NCBI GenBank assembly: GCA_963734015.1
Contig: CAVTFG010000013.1
Location: 67,186-131,185 of the forward strand
Direction: 5' to 3'
Source of the DNA: JALZKA01 sp963734015
Lineage (GTDB): Bacteria; Actinomycetota; Thermoleophilia; Solirubrobacterales; 70-9
Length of the DNA: 64,000 nucleotides
The position numbers and the translations under genes are program-made. This document shows positions 52,004-60,555 of the stretch, piece after piece (position 1 is the first letter of the stretch; every line of letters begins with the position of its first letter). A model generated the notes under the pieces. The model had not been told where the DNA came from, ran no database searches, and saw nothing but the letters and a program-made list of their open reading frames with translations.

Positions 52004-52966
52004 ATGGCGCCCGACGCGCCACCGAGAGACCCTGCCGACGAGGCGATGGTCGCCCGCGCCCACGAGCGCTTTGCAGCGGATCGCCGGCGGGTCGCCCGCG
52101 GCGCCGGCGCCACCGGCGGGGCGCTGCCCAACCTGATCGTGATCGGCGGCCTCAAGTGCGGCACGACGAGCCTCCACCACTACCTGAACCTCCATCCCCA
52201 GATCGGCATGTCCCGGCCCAAGGAGCTGAACTTCTTCGTGGCCGAGCTGAACTGGGAGCTGGGGGTCGACTGGTACCGCTCGCACTTTCCCGCGGGCGCC
52301 GCGGTCCGCGGCGAGACCTCTCCGCACTACACGAACCGCCCGCGGTTCGCGGGCGTGGCCGAGCGGATGCGCGAGACGCTCGGGCCCGAGGCGAGGATTG
52401 TCTACATGGTCCGCGACCCGCTTGACCGCCTGCTCTCGCACTACCTGCACAACGTCGGCGGCGGCTACGAGCCACGGGACCTCCCCACCGCGGTCGCCGA
52501 TCCGCGGAACGCCTACGTCCAGCGCGGGCTCTACGCGTTCCAGCTCGAGCCCTACCTGGAGGCGTTCGACCGAGACCGGGTCCTGATCGTCTCGCGCGAG
52601 GAGCTCGGTGAGGACCGCGACGAGACGGTCCGGCGGGTCTTCGCTTTCGCCGGCGTCGATCCCGGTTTCACCTCACCCGAGTTCGACCGCCAGTGGGAGA
52701 CCGGCAGCGGCAAGGGATCCGGCGGCTTCCGCGTGATGGACCGCGCTGTTCGGCTGCCCGGGCTGCGCGCCCTGGACCGCAACTTCGACCGCCTGCCCGA
52801 GCGGATGCGCTGGCTGGTCGAGCGCCTGGTCCACGACCCCGGCTCGGGCGAAGCAGCCAAGCCGGAACTGGACGCTGAGCTGCGCGAGCGTCTGGCCGCG
52901 CTCTTCCGCCCCGACGTCGCGAAGCTTGAGGAGCTCGCGGGTCGCGGCTTCGGCTGGAGCCTCTGA
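52004..52966 (+). CDS. PAPS-dependent sulfotransferase
   Basis: A 320-aa sulfotransferase. The 5'-phosphosulfate loop is VIGGLKCGTTSLHHYLNLHP and the 3'-phosphate site is VYMVRDPLDRLLSHYLHNVGG. KELNFFVAELNWELGVDWY and RGETSPHYTN fit heparan-sulfate-type/bacterial sulfotransferases. It transfers sulfate to a hydroxyl or amine of an unknown acceptor, perhaps an envelope glycan. It starts 6 nt after the HAD hydrolase. Confidence 0.9.
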   Translation: MAPDAPPRDPADEAMVARAHERFAADRRRVARGAGATGGALPNLIVIGGLKCGTTSLHHYLNLHPQIGMSRPKELNFFVAELNWELGVDWYRSHFPAGAAVRGETSPHYTNRPRFAGVAERMRETLGPEARIVYMVRDPLDRLLSHYLHNVGGGYEPRDLPTAVADPRNAYVQRGLYAFQLEPYLEAFDRDRVLIVSREELGEDRDETVRRVFAFAGVDPGFTSPEFDRQWETGSGKGSGGFRVMDRAVRLPGLRALDRNFDRLPERMRWLVERLVHDPGSGEAAKPELDAELRERLAALFRPDVAKLEELAGRGFGWSL

Positions 52967-52987
52967 GGCCGTGTAGCGTGCTCCCCG

Positions 52988-53734
52988 ATGCGCCGCCTGC
53001 TGCCCGAGCCCGCCGCTGACGTCACCGTTCCCGAGCTGATCGCGGAGCTCCACCCCTCGGACGATCCGCGAGAGGACCGCCCGCACGTGATCACGAACTT
53101 TGCCCTGACGCTGGACGGCAAGGCGACGATCGGCGGGGTCTCGGGGCCGATCGGGACCAGGCGGGACACCGCCATGCTGGTCGGCCTGCGCACCCGGGTG
53201 GACGCGGTGATGATCGGCGCCGGCACGATGCGCGAGGAGTGCTACGGGCGGGTGATGGCCGATCCCGCCAAGCGCGAGCGCCGCGAGGAGGACGGCCTGC
53301 CGCGAGACCCGCTGATGGTGCTGGTCTCGGGCCGCCTGGACCTGCCTTGGGAGGCGCCCCTCTTCACCGAGGGCGGCGGCCAGGTGCTGATCTTCACCAC
53401 CTCAGACGACGACCCGCCGGCGACCGAGACCCCGATCCAGCTGGTCCGCGGAGAGGGCATGGTTGACCTGTCCGCGGCGCTCGAGTACCTGCGGACCGAG
53501 CACGGCGTGCGGTCATTGCTGTGCGAGGGCGGACCGAACCTGCACGCGCAGCTCCTGCAGGCCGGGCTGGTCGACGAGCTGTTCGTGACGCACGCGCCCA
53601 AGCTGGCCGGCGGCGAGGGGCCTGGGCTCGTGGCCGGTCTGCCGGAGGCGGAGCGTCCCCTCGAGCTGGTCTGGCTGGTCGCCGAGCCGGAGACGGACGA
53701 GCTGTTCGCGCGGTATCGAGTCCCGCGTCAGTAG
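52988..53734 (+). CDS. RibD C-terminal/pyrimidine reductase family protein
   Basis: A 248-aa DHFR-like reductase: VITNFALTLDGKATIGGVSGPIG, VDAVMIGAGTMREE and LLCEGGPNLHAQLLQAGLVDELFVTHAPKLAGG are the standard blocks of the RibD C-terminal domain. No deaminase domain is attached. In riboflavin synthesis this domain reduces the ribosylamino pyrimidine with NADPH; stand-alone actinobacterial copies are of uncertain substrate. The ATG follows TAGCGT by 8 nt with no Shine-Dalgarno, suggesting a leaderless mRNA. Confidence 0.87.
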   Translation: MRRLLPEPAADVTVPELIAELHPSDDPREDRPHVITNFALTLDGKATIGGVSGPIGTRRDTAMLVGLRTRVDAVMIGAGTMREECYGRVMADPAKRERREEDGLPRDPLMVLVSGRLDLPWEAPLFTEGGGQVLIFTTSDDDPPATETPIQLVRGEGMVDLSAALEYLRTEHGVRSLLCEGGPNLHAQLLQAGLVDELFVTHAPKLAGGEGPGLVAGLPEAERPLELVWLVAEPETDELFARYRVPRQ

Positions 53735-53738
53735 GCGC

Positions 53739-54458
53739 TCAGTAGCCGAAGCCGGCGATCGGGATCTCCTCGGCCTCCTCGGCCTTCTCCTCGCCCCGGC
53801 GCAGCATTCGCAGCGCGAGGATCGTTCCGCCCATCAGGGCCAGCGCGCCAAGCGATAGCTGCACGCTCAGGACGCCCTCGCGCGTCCAGTAGACGTCGCG
53901 CAGGTCGAGCAGGAGGGCGGCCTCGTCCACGGTCATCCCGACGCCGGCGCCGAACGGGACCGCGAGCGCGGTTTCGAACTTCTCGTTCTCGGTGAGCAGA
54001 GCGGTGCCTCCCGCGGTGAACGCGATCAGGATGCCCGGGACGAAGTGGTGGATGTGGCGGCCGCCGACCCTGACGTTCCCGATCGGCCACCAGCCGGCGC
54101 GGATGCCCGCGGTCGAGAGCCGCATCAGGGCGAAGGAACCGAGGAAGCCGCTCAGGAGGTTGAACAGGACCGTCTCGTGGCGCGGGGTCGCAGCGTAGCC
54201 CTCGAGCGCGACTGTGACCGTGTCCTGAGTCGCCTGCCCGGTGGAGAACAGCGCCAGCTCGGCGGTTTCGAGCACGCCGGCCGGCGTCGCGATCTCGGGG
54301 TCGGCCTCCGCCTCGCGCCGCCGCCGCCGGGCGAGCCGGAGCAGCTCCCCGCCGACCACGGTGCCCGCCGTGCCGACGGCGACCGCGGCGAGACCGCGCA
54401 CCCACCGGTCGGCGAGCAGGCCCTGCGATCGCCGTCGGCGGAGGGTGACCCCGGCCAT
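53739..54458 (-). CDS. Multi-pass membrane protein of unknown function
   Basis: A 239-aa protein. N-terminal Arg-rich stretch and a first helix (WVRGLAAVAVGTAGTVVGGELL), then further segments (LFNLLSGFLGSFALMRLST, FVPGILIAFTAGGTALL, LGALALMGGTILALRML). GGRHIHHFVPG (His-Ile-His-His) followed by VGMTVDEAALLLDLRDVYW is conserved-looking and could bind metal. The C-terminus is acidic (EEKAEEAEEIPIAGFGY). It lies 2 nt after the UDP-sugar dehydrogenase gene and belongs to the same minus-strand unit. Confidence 0.75.
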   Translation of the reverse strand: MAGVTLRRRRSQGLLADRWVRGLAAVAVGTAGTVVGGELLRLARRRRREAEADPEIATPAGVLETAELALFSTGQATQDTVTVALEGYAATPRHETVLFNLLSGFLGSFALMRLSTAGIRAGWWPIGNVRVGGRHIHHFVPGILIAFTAGGTALLTENEKFETALAVPFGAGVGMTVDEAALLLDLRDVYWTREGVLSVQLSLGALALMGGTILALRMLRRGEEKAEEAEEIPIAGFGY

Positions 54459-54460
54459 CC

Positions 54461-55711
54461 CTACAGGCGCACGAGGTTCGGAGCCTCGATCCCTCGCGTG
54501 ACTCCGCGGAAGTCGACGACCAGCGGCGCCTCGGCGACCACCCGCTCGTAGTCGACCTCGGGATGGGCGGTGACGACGCAGGCGACATCGCACTCGGAGA
54601 GCGCCTCGCCCAGCTCGAGTGAGCGGAGGTCCAGGTCCGACACGGTCTCCACGTGCGGGTCGTGGTAGCTGACCTCGGCTCCGAGCTCGCGCAGGAGCTC
54701 CGCGATCCGAATCGCGGGGGACTCGCGGAGGTCGCCGACGCCGGTCTTGTAGGACACGCCGAGCAGGAGGACGCGGGAGCCGCGGGCTGGGCGGCCGACG
54801 TCGTTCAGCGCCCGCACCACCTTTTCGACGCAGAAATGCGGCTGCTGCTGGTTGATCTTGCCCGCCAGCTCGATGAATTCGGTCGGGAAGTCGTATTCGC
54901 GCGCCTTGAACGCGAGGTAGAACGGGTCGATCGGGAGGCAGTGGCCGCCCATCCCCGGCCCCGGCTCGAAGCGCATGAACCCGAACGGCTTGGTGGCGGC
55001 GGCGTCGACCACCTCCCAGATATCGATGCCCATGCGGTCGGAGAGCATCGCCAGCTCGTTGACCAGGGCGATGTTGACCGAGCGGAAGATGTTCTCGAGG
55101 AGCTTCGCCAGCTCGGCCGCCTCGGGCGACGACAGCCGCACGACCTCGTCGCAGATCAGGGAATAGAGCTCGGCGGCGCGGTCGAGGCATGCGGGCGTCA
55201 GGCCGCCGACGAGCTTCGGCGTGGTGCGAATCGTGTGGTCCGTTCGCCCTGGGTCGATCCGCTCCGGCGAGAACGCGACGTGGAAGTCGGTGCCCGCGCG
55301 CAGGCCCGACTCCTCCAGCAAGGGGGCCAGACGGTCGCGCGTGGTGCCCGGATAGGTCGTCGACTCGAGCACGACGAGCTGGCCCTTGCGCAGCACCGCC
55401 GTGAGCGAACGGCCCGCGGAGTCGACGTAGGCGAGGTCGGGCTCGCGGCGATGGGCGAGCGGCGTCGGCACGCAGATGATCACGGCGTGGCAGTCCGCCA
55501 GCTCCGCGTGGTCGGTGGTCACCTCGATCCGGTCACCCACCAGGGGGGCGAGGCGCTCGGAGGGCACGTCCTCGACCGCGCTCTCGCCGCGCCCGATGAC
55601 CTCCACCACACGGTGATCGACGTCCAGCCCGACCACCTCGGAGCCGGCCTCGGCGAACGCGACGGCCAGCGGCAGGCCGACGTAGCCCATGCCGATGATC
55701 CCGACCTTCAT
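54461..55711 (-). CDS. UDP-sugar 6-dehydrogenase (UDP-N-acetyl-mannosamine/glucosamine dehydrogenase-like)
   Basis: A 416-aa nucleotide-sugar dehydrogenase: NAD motif GIIGMGYVGLPLAVAFAEAG, VVLESTTYPGTTRD, FSPERIDPGRTDHTI, ELAKLLENIFRSVNIALVNE and the catalytic Cys in GPGMGGHCLPIDPFYL, then SYKTGVGDLRESPAIRI. It oxidises the C6-OH of a UDP-hexose to a uronic acid; the motifs fit the WbpA/WecC group better than UDP-glucose dehydrogenase. It likely supplies an envelope polysaccharide along with the rml operon. Its ATG overlaps the stop of the upstream 55708 gene. Confidence 0.9.
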   Translation of the reverse strand: MKVGIIGMGYVGLPLAVAFAEAGSEVVGLDVDHRVVEVIGRGESAVEDVPSERLAPLVGDRIEVTTDHAELADCHAVIICVPTPLAHRREPDLAYVDSAGRSLTAVLRKGQLVVLESTTYPGTTRDRLAPLLEESGLRAGTDFHVAFSPERIDPGRTDHTIRTTPKLVGGLTPACLDRAAELYSLICDEVVRLSSPEAAELAKLLENIFRSVNIALVNELAMLSDRMGIDIWEVVDAAATKPFGFMRFEPGPGMGGHCLPIDPFYLAFKAREYDFPTEFIELAGKINQQQPHFCVEKVVRALNDVGRPARGSRVLLLGVSYKTGVGDLRESPAIRIAELLRELGAEVSYHDPHVETVSDLDLRSLELGEALSECDVACVVTAHPEVDYERVVAEAPLVVDFRGVTRGIEAPNLVRL

Positions 55712-56133
55712 GTGTCCAATTCTAGGTTCGCCCAGGACGAGATCCGCTCGGCGGCCTCAAACGCGGCGGCTCCGTCGCCGACCGGGCCGGCGTCGAAGTC
55801 CGCGAGCGTCCGCAGGATCCGGTCCTCGGCCGCGCCCAGCTCGTCCTGCTGAGCGCTCGCCTCCTCGAGCCAGGCGACCAGCGGCACGCCCAGCTTCGCC
55901 GCCGTGATCGCGAGCGCCAGCGACGCGTCGCCGGTCCCCACGCCGATCGCCAATGCCGGGCGCTCGTCGGTGAGGCGCCGCTCCAGCTCGACCAGCGATT
56001 CGGCGAGGCTTGCCACGGCTCGGTCGTCGGGCGGGCGCGGGAAGGCGTGGAGCTCAGCCTCGACGCCGCACTCGGACAGCGCGGAGGTGAGCGCCGCCGC
56101 GGGCTCCGCGTGTCCGACGACGAGCGCGTTCAT
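55708..56133 (-). CDS. Hypothetical protein upstream of the UDP-sugar dehydrogenase
   Basis: A 141-aa protein with Rossmann-like alternation: MNALVVGHAEPAAALTSALSE, ALAIGVGTGDASLALAITAAKLGVPLVAWLEE. The second block resembles the N-terminal part of UDP-GlcNAc 2-epimerases (VGTGDA, LGVPL), so it may be a short relative or a degenerate fragment. It is coupled to the dehydrogenase gene (ATGA overlap), which supports a role in UDP-sugar metabolism. Not assigned further. Confidence 0.65.
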   Translation of the reverse strand: MNALVVGHAEPAAALTSALSECGVEAELHAFPRPPDDRAVASLAESLVELERRLTDERPALAIGVGTGDASLALAITAAKLGVPLVAWLEEASAQQDELGAAEDRILRTLADFDAGPVGDGAAAFEAAERISSWANLELDT

Positions 56134-56190
56134 CGCCGCAAGCCTAGAAGCAGCGTGTTCCCACCGACCGCCACGGTAGATTGCGGCCTC

Positions 56191-56292
56191 GTGAAGCGGA
56201 TTCTCGTCCCCTTCAATCTCGGCGTCGGCGCCTGCCGGCATCTCGCCTGGTACGTGAGCTACCAGGTGACCGGCGAGACGCGCGAGCCGTAG
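56191..56292 (+). CDS. Possible 33-aa small protein, leaderless
   Basis: GTG start 8 nt after TAGATT, with no Shine-Dalgarno. The product begins VKRILVPFNLGVGACRH and ends with TGETREP. The frame is short and could be chance, but the box-to-start geometry is that of other leaderless genes in the window and nothing else explains the 56134-56369 gap. Confidence 0.3.
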   Translation: MKRILVPFNLGVGACRHLAWYVSYQVTGETREP

Positions 56293-56369
56293 CGGGGCCC
56301 GGCCACCGGTACGTGCGTACCGCTCGCGCCGTAGACTGCGCTTCGACCACTTCCGAGAGGAGCTTTTCG

Positions 56370-57275
56370 ATGGCGAAGGAGCGGCGTTCGCTCGCCGGCA
56401 AGGTAGTTGCGATCACGGGCGGGGCCCGGGGGATCGGCGAGGCGACCGCGAGGGCGATCGTGGCGAAGGGCGGCAAGGTCGCGATCGGCGATCTCGACTC
56501 AGAGCTCGCGCAGAAGACCGCCGCAGCGCTCGGCGGCGCGACGATCGCGCTCGAGCTGGACGTGACCCGCCGCCAGTCGTTCGAGGATTTCCTCTCCCAG
56601 GTCGAGGAGCGGCTCGGGCCGGTCGACGTGATCGTCAACAACGCCGGGATCATGCCCGTCGGCCCGTTCGTCGAGGAGGACGACGCTACCGCCCGGCGGA
56701 TGGTCGACATCAACCTGCACGGCGTGATCTTCGGGACGAAGCTGGCGATCCCGGGCATGGTCCGGCGCGGCTCCGGCCACATCGTGAACATCGCATCCAC
56801 GGCCGGGAAGGGCGGCTTCCCGGGGGGCGCCACGTACTGCGCCACGAAGCACGCCGTCGTCGGGCTCTCGGAGGCGGTGCGCGCCGAGCTACGCGACACC
56901 GGCGTCGAGGTCTCGGTCGTGATGCCGGCGGTGGTCAACACCGAGCTCGGCTCCGGCCTGGTCGAGGCCCGTGGGGTAAAGGTCTCCGAGCCGTCCGACG
57001 TCGCCGATGCGATCGTCGACGCTGTGGAGGCGCCGAAGTTCGACGTCTGGGTGCCCAAGCTGACCGGCGCGATCTCCAGGGTGATGACGTTGCTCCCGCG
57101 CTCCGGGCGCGAGGCCATCGCCCGCGCACTCAAGGCCGACCAGGTACTGGCCGGCGCGGATGCGAACGTCCGGGCCGCGTACGAGGAGCGCGCCGCCCGC
57201 TCGGAGCCAGGCCTGGAGCCCGACGACGTCGGCGCAGCCGCCGACGCCGCCGAGGCGGAGAAGGTCGAGAGCTAA
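56370..57275 (+). CDS. Short-chain dehydrogenase/reductase
   Basis: A 301-aa classical SDR: VVAITGGARGIGEATARAI (TGxxxGIG), DVIVNNAGIMPVGPF (NNAG), IVNIASTAGKGGFPGGATYCATKHAVVGLS (Ser and Tyr-x3-Lys catalytic set) and VVMPAVVNTELGSG. There is an extended acidic C-terminus (LEPDDVGAAADAAEAEKVES) beyond the usual 260-270 aa. It oxidises or reduces an alcohol/ketone with NAD(P)(H); substrate unknown. GAGAGGAG precedes the ATG. Single gene. Confidence 0.93.
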   Translation: MAKERRSLAGKVVAITGGARGIGEATARAIVAKGGKVAIGDLDSELAQKTAAALGGATIALELDVTRRQSFEDFLSQVEERLGPVDVIVNNAGIMPVGPFVEEDDATARRMVDINLHGVIFGTKLAIPGMVRRGSGHIVNIASTAGKGGFPGGATYCATKHAVVGLSEAVRAELRDTGVEVSVVMPAVVNTELGSGLVEARGVKVSEPSDVADAIVDAVEAPKFDVWVPKLTGAISRVMTLLPRSGREAIARALKADQVLAGADANVRAAYEERAARSEPGLEPDDVGAAADAAEAEKVES

Positions 57276-57368
57276 CCGCGGCTCATGGCGTGCAGGAAAC
57301 GGTCGCCATTGCCTAGATGGCCAGGGACGTGGGCGCTCAGGTGATCCGGTCACATCGGTGGAGCGCGG

Positions 57369-58175
57369 TCATTCTCCTTGCGCCATGGCACTGAGCTCGC
57401 CAAGCCGCGCCGCGCTTCTGGCGTCCATTGGCACGAAGGTCTCGATCGCTAGGTTTGCCGCCGAGACCTCCAGCGGCGCCCCGAGGGTGGCGATCACGGT
57501 GAAGAGGCTGACCTCGCCGACCGGTGTGCGCAGGTCCAGCGACACGACGGGCTGAGTCGCCGGGCTGGTCGGTGGATCGTCCGGGAGATACGCCTCCACA
57601 TCCTCGATCAGCTCGCGGAGCGCCGGGTCGGCGTCCTCGCGGCTCTTTCGCCTCAGCTTCGTGATCAGGGGCGCGTTGCAGGCCGCGGTCATCGACGAGA
57701 TCTTCGGCAGCCCGCCGGGGTGAATGCCGAGGCGGAGCATGTTGATCGGGGGCTCGAGGAGCTCCGGATCGACCCCGTCCCAGAGGAGCGACGCTGCCCG
57801 ATTGGCCTCGATCAGGTTCCAGAGACCGTCGACGATCAACGCCGGGTTCGGCTCGTGGGCTTCCAGCAGCCGGCTGAGTGACTCGCGCAGCGGCCGCATC
57901 ATCTCGCCGTCGTACGCCTGCTCCAGATAGGGCGGAGCGAAGCCCCCAGCGAGCAGCAGGCGGTTGCGCTCGGCGATCGGTAGGTCGAGGTGCTGGGCCA
58001 GGTGGACGAGGAGCTGGCGACTCGGGCTGGACCGGCCGGTCTCGACGAAGCTCACGTGCTTGGTCGAGACGTTGGCGTCCAGGGACAGCTCGAGTTGGCT
58101 GAGGCCACGTCGCCTGCGCCAAAAGCGGATCAACTCGCCCGCGGTCTGGGGCTCCTGCTCGGTCTGGGCGACCAC
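57369..58175 (-). CDS. XRE-family regulator with MmyB-like ligand domain
   Basis: A 268-aa protein. N-terminal HTH_3 domain (AGELIRFWRRRRGLSQLELSLDANVSTKHVSFVETGRSSPSR) and a C-terminal MmyB-type PAS-like domain (NRLLLAGGFAPPYLEQ, VDGLWNLIEANRAASLLWDGV, PINMLRLGIHPGGL). Such regulators control neighbouring oxidoreductase or stress genes and may bind a fatty-acid-like ligand. The GTG start is divergent from the SnoaL/hydrolase pair at 58313, which is its most likely target. Confidence 0.9.
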   Translation of the reverse strand: MVAQTEQEPQTAGELIRFWRRRRGLSQLELSLDANVSTKHVSFVETGRSSPSRQLLVHLAQHLDLPIAERNRLLLAGGFAPPYLEQAYDGEMMRPLRESLSRLLEAHEPNPALIVDGLWNLIEANRAASLLWDGVDPELLEPPINMLRLGIHPGGLPKISSMTAACNAPLITKLRRKSREDADPALRELIEDVEAYLPDDPPTSPATQPVVSLDLRTPVGEVSLFTVIATLGAPLEVSAANLAIETFVPMDARSAARLGELSAMAQGE

Positions 58176-58312
58176 CCGATCGACGTTAGCGGGGCGTCCG
58201 CTCAGGTTCCATTCCCCGGCGTGTGAGGCCGGCCGGCGTTACACGCGAGGTAATGGACTCGCGGCCGTTCTTCCGGGACCGTTCATGGCGAAGCAACCCA
58301 ATGGAGGTTCGA

Positions 58313-58726
58313 ATGAACGTCAATGATCCGAACGAGCTCGCCGAGCGCTACACGGCGGTCTGGATGGAGCCGGATGGCGATCGCCGCCGCAAGGCGATCG
58401 CCGCTGTCTGGAGCGAGGATGCGATCCACATCCTCCAGCCCACGCAGGAGGTCTACGAGGCCGGCGCTGAGCGGGCCGTGAACCCGACCTGGCAGGTGCG
58501 CGGCCACGCCGAGCTCGAAGCCAGGGTGACCTCGGCCTACGAGGATTTTGTGGCGACCGGCCAGATGGCCTTTCGGACGCGGGGCGGCGCGAAGCGCCTC
58601 GGGGATGTGGTGACCTGGCGATGGGAAGGGGTCTCACCGGATGGCGAGGTGCTCGGCGCCGGCCTCGAGTTCGTGGTCCTCGCCGCCGACGGCCGGATCG
58701 CGACCGACTACCAGTTCGTCGAGTGA
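58313..58726 (+). CDS. SnoaL-like/nuclear transport factor 2-fold protein
   Basis: A 137-aa NTF2-like protein: DPNELAERYTAVWMEPDGDRR, AIAAVWSEDAIHILQP, VRGHAELEARVTSAYEDF and the closing strand VVLAADGRIATDYQFVE. The fold serves as small-molecule isomerase, cyclase or binding protein; no catalytic residues can be named. GGAGG precedes the ATG. It is followed directly by the alpha/beta-hydrolase-fold gene, and both are divergent from the XRE/MmyB regulator, a layout that suggests a controlled two-gene unit. Confidence 0.82.
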   Translation: MNVNDPNELAERYTAVWMEPDGDRRRKAIAAVWSEDAIHILQPTQEVYEAGAERAVNPTWQVRGHAELEARVTSAYEDFVATGQMAFRTRGGAKRLGDVVTWRWEGVSPDGEVLGAGLEFVVLAADGRIATDYQFVE

Positions 58727-58731
58727 GCGCG

Positions 58732-59571
58732 ATGACGACGGTTGATGCAAACGGCGTCACCCTCGGGGTCGAGCACTTCGGCGACGCGGCGGCGCCGCTC
58801 GTTCTGCTCGTGGGCGCCACGACCATGCTCTCCTGGCCCGACGCGCTCTGCGAGGCGCTCGCGCGCGGCGGGCGCCACGTCGTGCGGTACGACCTGCGCG
58901 ATTCCGGCACGTCGACCACCGTCGATCCCAAGGCGCCGGCGTACACGCTGCGCGATCTCGCAGCCGACGCCGTGGCGCTCGCCCGCGAGCTCGACGATCG
59001 GCCGGCGCACCTCGCGGGCATCGGCGTGGGCGGGATGGTCGCCCAGGTCGCTGCGCTTGACCACCCGGATGCGTTCTCGGCGCTCACCCTCGCCGGTACG
59101 CGCCCCGTCGCTCCAGGCCGAGTCGACAAGGACCTGCCCGACCATGACGCGGCGACGATGGACCGGCTGTTCTCGCGCTCGATGCCCCACTGGTCCGACC
59201 GCGCCGCGGTCGCGGAGTTCGCCGCCAGCGGGGCGGAGATCCTCGGCGACGACCCTGCCGCCGCGCGCGCGACCGCCGGGCGCATCTGGGACCGAACGCC
59301 GGGGACTGAGCCCGCTGTGCAGATGGCCAACCAGATGGGCATCGTGTTCTCCAAGCTCAACTGCAAGCCGCGCTGGCGCGAGCGTCTGTCCGAGCTCGCG
59401 ATCCCGGCGCTGGTAGTGCACGGTCGCCGCGATCCGTTCTTCCCCGTCGGCAACGGCGAAGCCCTCGCGCGCGAGATCCCCGACGCGCGGCTGCTGGTGC
59501 TCGAACGGGCCGCGACGGCGATCCCCGATGCGGCCGCCGGTGAGGTCGCGGCGGCGATGCTCGCGCTCTAG
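58732..59571 (+). CDS. Alpha/beta-hydrolase-fold protein lacking the catalytic Ser and His
   Basis: A 279-aa alpha/beta-hydrolase fold: LVLLVGATTMLSWPDALCEAL, VVRYDLRDSGTST and LVVHGRRDPFFPVGNGEAL (the Asp is in place). The nucleophile elbow reads GIGVGG at residues 96-101, with Gly98 where Ser should be. Near the C-terminus the usual G-H-x-[LMF] is ATAIPD, with no His. It is likely a non-hydrolytic member (binding protein, or a cofactor-independent lyase-like enzyme). A GTG 9 nt upstream overlapping the SnoaL stop is an alternative start. Confidence 0.82.
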   Translation: MTTVDANGVTLGVEHFGDAAAPLVLLVGATTMLSWPDALCEALARGGRHVVRYDLRDSGTSTTVDPKAPAYTLRDLAADAVALARELDDRPAHLAGIGVGGMVAQVAALDHPDAFSALTLAGTRPVAPGRVDKDLPDHDAATMDRLFSRSMPHWSDRAAVAEFAASGAEILGDDPAAARATAGRIWDRTPGTEPAVQMANQMGIVFSKLNCKPRWRERLSELAIPALVVHGRRDPFFPVGNGEALAREIPDARLLVLERAATAIPDAAAGEVAAAMLAL

Positions 59572-59644
59572 GCGCTCACAGATCCTGCGGGTACGGCAAC
59601 CGTCGTTTGCGCGGGCGGGATCCTGGCCGTAGATGGGGCAACAG

Positions 59645-59668
59645 AAAACCCCGCCCTAGCGGGGCTTT
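59645..59668 (-). terminator. Terminator of the displaced tRNA-Lys 3' fragment
   Basis: On the minus strand, CCCCGC-TAGG-GCGGGG followed by TTTTC. It is the counterpart of the terminator downstream of the intact tRNA-Lys at 63816-63838. Confidence 0.7.
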
Positions 59669-59671
59669 CAG

Positions 59672-59708
59672 TGGGCCATGAAGGACTCGAACCTTCAACC
59701 TTGAGATT
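59672..59708 (-). repeat. attL-like copy of the tRNA-Lys 3' half
   Basis: 37 bases identical to 63842-63878, i.e. tRNA-Lys nucleotides 37-73, from just 3' of the anticodon to the discriminator base. Weaker similarity extends leftwards to about 59604 (counterpart 63777), including the terminator. This is the usual footprint of tyrosine-recombinase integration at a tRNA gene. Confidence 0.85.
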
Positions 59709-60555
59709 GCGCAGGGATCTGGGCTGATCTGAGTGGATCGCCGCTCTCGGTGCAGGGAGGGGTCGCCTCGATGCCCTCCGTGTGTGACTCCTCGTCCATG
59801 ACCTTGAGCACCGCCTCCATCTCGATTGGCTGGATGCTTCCAGCCTCATCCTCGAAGGGATGGTCGAGGAACCACACGAGCAGTAGTGCTGCCGTCGCCA
59901 TGGCGGCGACGGAGGCCACCGCGCTGGCCTGAACGAGGAAGCTGCCGCGCCGGTCGGCACCCAGCACTATCCACCCGACCGTCAGCGCCGCCCCCAGGAT
60001 CAGCACGAACCACAGAGGGGGCGGCGTCACGCGGACTGCTTCGGCAAGCCTGATGCGCCGCCCCTCGATGCGGCTGTCCTGCTCCAGCAGAAGCTGCCGG
60101 AACGCTTCCTGATGGATCACCGAACGGACATTGAGGTCGAACGCCCGCTCCCTGAAGCGCCTCCCCCACTCGGTGACGACCGGGCTTCCCTCGCCGCCAT
60201 CGCGCATGGTCGGCCATCCTTGCTCGATCACCGCCCGCCCGTAGCAGACGAGCGCGCCCTCCAGGCGCGCGTGTTCCTCCGGCGTGAATGCCGCCGCTGT
60301 GCGGCTCAACTCCAGGACCGCTTGAGCCTCCTGCTCAGCGCCTCTCTTCGCCTCGTTATAGCTGTCGTACGCGTGGAGCACCACGAACCCGAGCAGGATC
60401 GCGAACGCGATGCCCAGGAAGTCGAACGCCCTGCCCTCCTCGCCCAGCTCCGACGAGAAGCTCACGTTCAGCGGACTGCGCCGGGCCAGCCACAGCAAAC
60501 CGACGCACACCGCGGCAGCCCCGACAATAATCCCGGCCAGCGCGAAAAGGTTCAT
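59695..60555 (-). CDS. DUF4239-like membrane protein, 3' end formed by the tRNA fragment
   Basis: A 286-aa protein with four transmembrane helices in two pairs (LAGIIVGAAAVCVGLLWLA; FLGIAFAILLGFVVLHAY; WFVLILGAALTVGWIVLG; ASVAAMATAALLLVWFL) and a soluble helical middle (EAKRGAEQEAQAVLELSRT). This is the layout of the DUF4239/bestrophin-like family, function unknown. The last codons (QSQG, stop) lie within the 37-nt tRNA fragment, so the gene's end coincides with the island border and may be truncated. It is the first gene inside the tRNA-Lys island. Confidence 0.78.
   Translation of the reverse strand: MNLFALAGIIVGAAAVCVGLLWLARRSPLNVSFSSELGEEGRAFDFLGIAFAILLGFVVLHAYDSYNEAKRGAEQEAQAVLELSRTAAAFTPEEHARLEGALVCYGRAVIEQGWPTMRDGGEGSPVVTEWGRRFRERAFDLNVRSVIHQEAFRQLLLEQDSRIEGRRIRLAEAVRVTPPPLWFVLILGAALTVGWIVLGADRRGSFLVQASAVASVAAMATAALLLVWFLDHPFEDEAGSIQPIEMEAVLKVMDEESHTEGIEATPPCTESGDPLRSAQIPAQSQG

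Noticed and set aside
59672..59708. A second tRNA-Lys gene
   Set aside because: Only nucleotides 37-73 are present; the anticodon, D arm and 5' acceptor strand are missing, so it cannot be a functional tRNA.
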